DNA from: Gammaproteobacteria bacterium
GTDB lineage: Bacteria > Pseudomonadota > Gammaproteobacteria > Thiotrichales > Thiotrichaceae
Direction of reading: 5' to 3'
Length of the DNA stretch: 34,602 nucleotides
Assembly: GCA_018822845.1 (NCBI GenBank)
Contig: JAHJJD010000118.1
Location: 1-34,602, forward strand
In this document: positions 33,080 through 34,602 of the stretch, piece after piece
How positions within the stretch are numbered: position 1 is the stretch's first letter
How the letters are laid out: each line of letters begins with the position of its first letter
The notes under the pieces: generated by a model
Told to the model about the DNA's origin: nothing
The model's database searches: none
What the model saw: the letters and a program-made list of their open reading frames with translations, nothing else
Made by a program: the position numbers and the translations under genes

Positions 33080-33420
33080 ATGCCGCGCATGTGCGCCAGT
33101 GGGTGCTGGAACATCCGCTCTCGCCCGCCCATGTTGATTGTGCCACCGCCGTCATGCTCAAAATCCTCGACGGCAAGTGCAAGATGGATGCGGAGGAAAA
33201 GCTTGTCATGGCGTTGCTGTACGACGCGGTGAAAGGCTGCCCCGGCGTGATTTTGGGAGCGGATATTCATGCACTGATTGAAACTGCCCGACATTCCCAT
33301 GAGGATGACGAGATTCGGGAATTTGTGTATGAAAAACGGGTGTTGGCGGAAACGATGATTTCCCGCCCGGTGATGAAGGGGTTTAAGGGGATGATCCGGG
33401 CGGAGGGGTTGTTTGGGTGA
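33076..33420 (+). CDS. Hypothetical protein after the AAA remnant
   Basis: A 114-residue frame starting with GTG that overlaps the stop of the AAA remnant (GTGA). The product is hydrophilic and mainly helical (VDCATAVMLKILDGKCKMDAEEKLVMALLYDAVKG in the middle, residues about 21-55; a charged EDDEIREFVYEKRV helix near 77-90). No family is recognised. It may be the C-terminal part of another gene joined by the deletion that truncated the ATPase, or a small coupled partner gene. No separate ribosome binding site is clear. Confidence 0.5.
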   Translation: MNAAHVRQWVLEHPLSPAHVDCATAVMLKILDGKCKMDAEEKLVMALLYDAVKGCPGVILGADIHALIETARHSHEDDEIREFVYEKRVLAETMISRPVMKGFKGMIRAEGLFG

Positions 33421-33437
33421 TGTAGGTTTCTTGCTCT

Positions 33438-33758
33438 TTACCTGTTGTAGCCGATACTTGGGTCTTTAGCATTGAGGGCTTTTATGTATTGCTGTTCTAC
33501 CCGAAGGATGTCGCCAACTTTTACATTTTCTTGGGCATAAAGAATTTCCTTCTGAAGAACATAAGCATCACCCGCCGTCAGGTATGCGCCTAATTCGTGG
33601 AGCATGTCAGTTTTAGCCTTACGAGGCGAGCCAAAATATTTGAAAAAATCGAGACGTGCAGTGCTGGCAGTGTCACTACCGACATAAATTTTTCCATTGG
33701 GAAACGTGATTTTGAAAACGCAGCCCCATGAAATGACGGTATCTTTATTTGGGCGCAT
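33438..33758 (-). CDS. GIY-YIG-like nuclease-family protein
   Basis: The 106-residue product reads VFKITFPNGKIYVGSD near its start (about 14-29), which matches the GIY-YIG core of two strands with the KIYVG form, followed by YFGSPRKAKTDML and ending NAKDPSIGYNR, typical of small phage or mobile GIY-YIG-like proteins. Start 33758 was chosen because the longer frame (to 33806) overlaps the vapC remnant and lacks family sequence; the ribosome binding site is weak. The catalytic Arg/Glu set of active homing nucleases is not certain, so it may be inactive. Confidence 0.6.
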   Translation of the reverse strand: MRPNKDTVISWGCVFKITFPNGKIYVGSDTASTARLDFFKYFGSPRKAKTDMLHELGAYLTAGDAYVLQKEILYAQENVKVGDILRVEQQYIKALNAKDPSIGYNR

Positions 33759-33768
33759 GGTTTGGTAA

Positions 33769-34066
33769 CTAAACCCACAACCGTTCAAAGCAACTGCCAT
33801 CAGCAAGCCGGTACACCGAGAAATCCCGTTCGTCCACGGTCAGTATGTGCCGGACTTTGAGGATGCTCGCCAGCGTTACCAGGACTGCGTCGGTAAAATC
33901 CGGCTCAAGATTTTGGTATTTCTCCAAGGTATTACGCACCAATGGCAGGTCTTGCGGGCTGAGATCGTGGAGTGTCATTGCGCCGCTGATTGATGATGGG
34001 GGTCTTCCTTGGCAAACAAAAGGCAACCAGAAAGCCGGTATCAACCCAAGCGGCGGTGTTCGGCAC
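33769..34066 (-). pseudogene. vapC: PIN-domain toxin (VapC-like), decayed
   Basis: The N-terminal PIN start AAWVDTGFLVAF is readable from a GTG at 34066, overlapping the antitoxin end, but its C-terminal half (DLPLVRNTLEKYQNLEPDFTDA... with HILTVDERDFSVYRL, about 60 residues) is in a different frame. The middle 50 or so residues of a normal PIN domain are absent. A deletion plus frameshift therefore destroyed the toxin. The remaining acidic block (DFTDAVLV, TVDERDF) is typical of VapC ribonucleases. Confidence 0.7.
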
Positions 34067-34298
34067 GCAGCTTCTCCCAAATCTGGCGTTTCATGGGGTC
34101 ACTGGGGGCAAGAGCGAGGCTACCTGTCCCGAACAAATCCTGCCCTAGGCTGTAAGGTGTGCGGTTATCTGCTGCTAAACGTTGGCAAAGCTCCCGTACT
34201 GCCTGCCGCATCAGGTCACTTTTGCTGCGCCCCACACGCCGTGCCAGTGTTTCCAGCATATGCTGCTCTTCCGGTGGAAGACGTACAGAAATAGTCAT
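34041..34298 (-). CDS. vapB: Ribbon-helix-helix antitoxin (VapB/CopG-like)
   Basis: An 85-residue protein starting MTISVRLPPEEQHMLETLAR, a clear ribbon-helix-helix DNA-binding region (1-45: strand, then two helices with RSKSDLMRQAVREL), followed by a polar C-terminal tail that would wrap the toxin. It overlaps the decayed PIN toxin, the usual toxin-antitoxin layout. With the toxin lost, it may persist as an orphan. ATG 34298 was chosen because the RHH fold begins there. Confidence 0.75.
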   Translation of the reverse strand: MTISVRLPPEEQHMLETLARRVGRSKSDLMRQAVRELCQRLAADNRTPYSLGQDLFGTGSLALAPSDPMKRQIWEKLRAEHRRLG

Positions 34299-34387
34299 GG
34301 CGTCATACCGTAATACAAGATGGTTTGAGTGTAGCAACAAACCGCTGAACCGGGAATGCCCGGAATGTCGTGCCATCGGCAAGTTGC

Positions 34388-34602
34388 CTTCGACTCCGCT
34401 CAGGCAACGGGTCGTGGATTCTGCCACGAACGGTGGGTTCTTTCGGTGTCTGTGCGAAGACAGACCCGAGGGCTGAGCGGAGTCGAAGCCCGGAAAAGGG
34501 CAATGGTTTCTTCCGATGTTTGTGCGAAGACAGACCCGAGGGCTGAGCGGAGTCGAAGCCCGGAAAAGGGCAATGGTTTCTTCCGATGTCTGTGCGAAGA
34601 CA
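34388..34602. repeat. 70-bp tandem repeat with CTGAGCGGAGTCGAAG element
   Basis: A 70-base unit starts at 34451 and 34521 and begins a third time at 34591, running out of the window; the copies differ at only one or two bases. Each holds CTGAGCGGAGTCGAAG (34473-34488, 34543-34558). An inverted copy, CTTCGACTCCGCTCAG, lies at 34388-34403. This 16-mer is a widespread intergenic repeat in bacteria. No coding function is apparent. Confidence 0.85.

Noticed and set aside
33060-33420. Programmed frameshift joining the AAA remnant to the next frame
   Set aside because: The downstream product shows no Walker B or other AAA sequence, so joining the frames would not restore an ATPase.
34451-34602. CRISPR array
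   Set aside because: The whole 70-base unit repeats, including the part that would be spacer, and no cas gene is present.
1-34602. tRNA or rRNA genes
   Set aside because: No cloverleaf with a TTC-loop signature and no rRNA-like stretch was recognised on either strand by eye; a covariance search would be decisive.

Overview
The window looks like a chromosomal segment of a nitrogen-fixing gammaproteobacterium, most likely a filamentous sulfur oxidiser of the Thiothrix/Thiotrichales kind. This is inferred from the combination of nifL-nifA, a complete nif-type rnfABCDGEH set, malate:quinone oxidoreductase, isocitrate lyase, a C4-dicarboxylate TRAP transporter and abundant small repeats; no rRNA or other marker gene is present to prove the lineage.

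Layout. 1-140: the 3' end of a group II intron (end of the maturase frame, domains V and VI). 450-7445: carbon metabolism, with mqo, aceA (behind a long, foldable leader), rraA, and a convergent TRAP operon dctP-dctQ-dctM. 7446-7856: non-coding, with a candidate small RNA. 7857-11020: the nifL-nifA operon on the minus strand. 11021-11426: a divergent control region with sigma-54 promoters facing both nifL and rnfA. 11427-12560: rnfAB. 12611-18674: an accessory block inside the rnf cluster: an AAA-like/PD-(D/E)XK protein on the plus strand and, convergent with it, a two-gene unit of a small EACC1-like protein and a 1290-residue CHAT protease-NB-ARC-TPR protein. 18675-18931: a second NifA/sigma-54 promoter, built almost exactly like the one before rnfA. 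18932-23112: rnfCDGEH with ATGA overlaps. 23291-24003: a thioredoxin-like [2Fe-2S] ferredoxin and an unknown protein. 24152-26091: two roadblock-type proteins and a haem c/HAMP membrane sensor behind a perfect FNR box. 26303-29803: an AraC regulator and a secreted GH5 glycosidase. 30014-32512: the AmmeMemoRadiSam trio amrS, amrB, amrA. 32696-34602: an eroded tail with a truncated AAA ATPase, a small unknown gene, a GIY-YIG-like protein, a decayed vapBC pair and a 70-bp tandem repeat.

How it fits together. Mqo, isocitrate lyase and the TRAP importer support growth on C4-dicarboxylates or acetate. NifL senses redox or nitrogen state and restrains NifA. NifA with sigma-54 should switch on Rnf, which uses ion-motive force to supply low-potential electrons to nitrogenase. 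Three sigma-54 promoters with exact GG-N10-GC spacing, and two NifA activator sites with exact TGT-N10-ACA spacing, can be read directly. The most unusual arrangement is the STAND/CHAT defence-like locus lodged between rnfB and rnfC, with the downstream half of the operon driven by a near-copy of the rnfA promoter. The roadblock/haem-sensor operon is a second candidate for an undescribed system.
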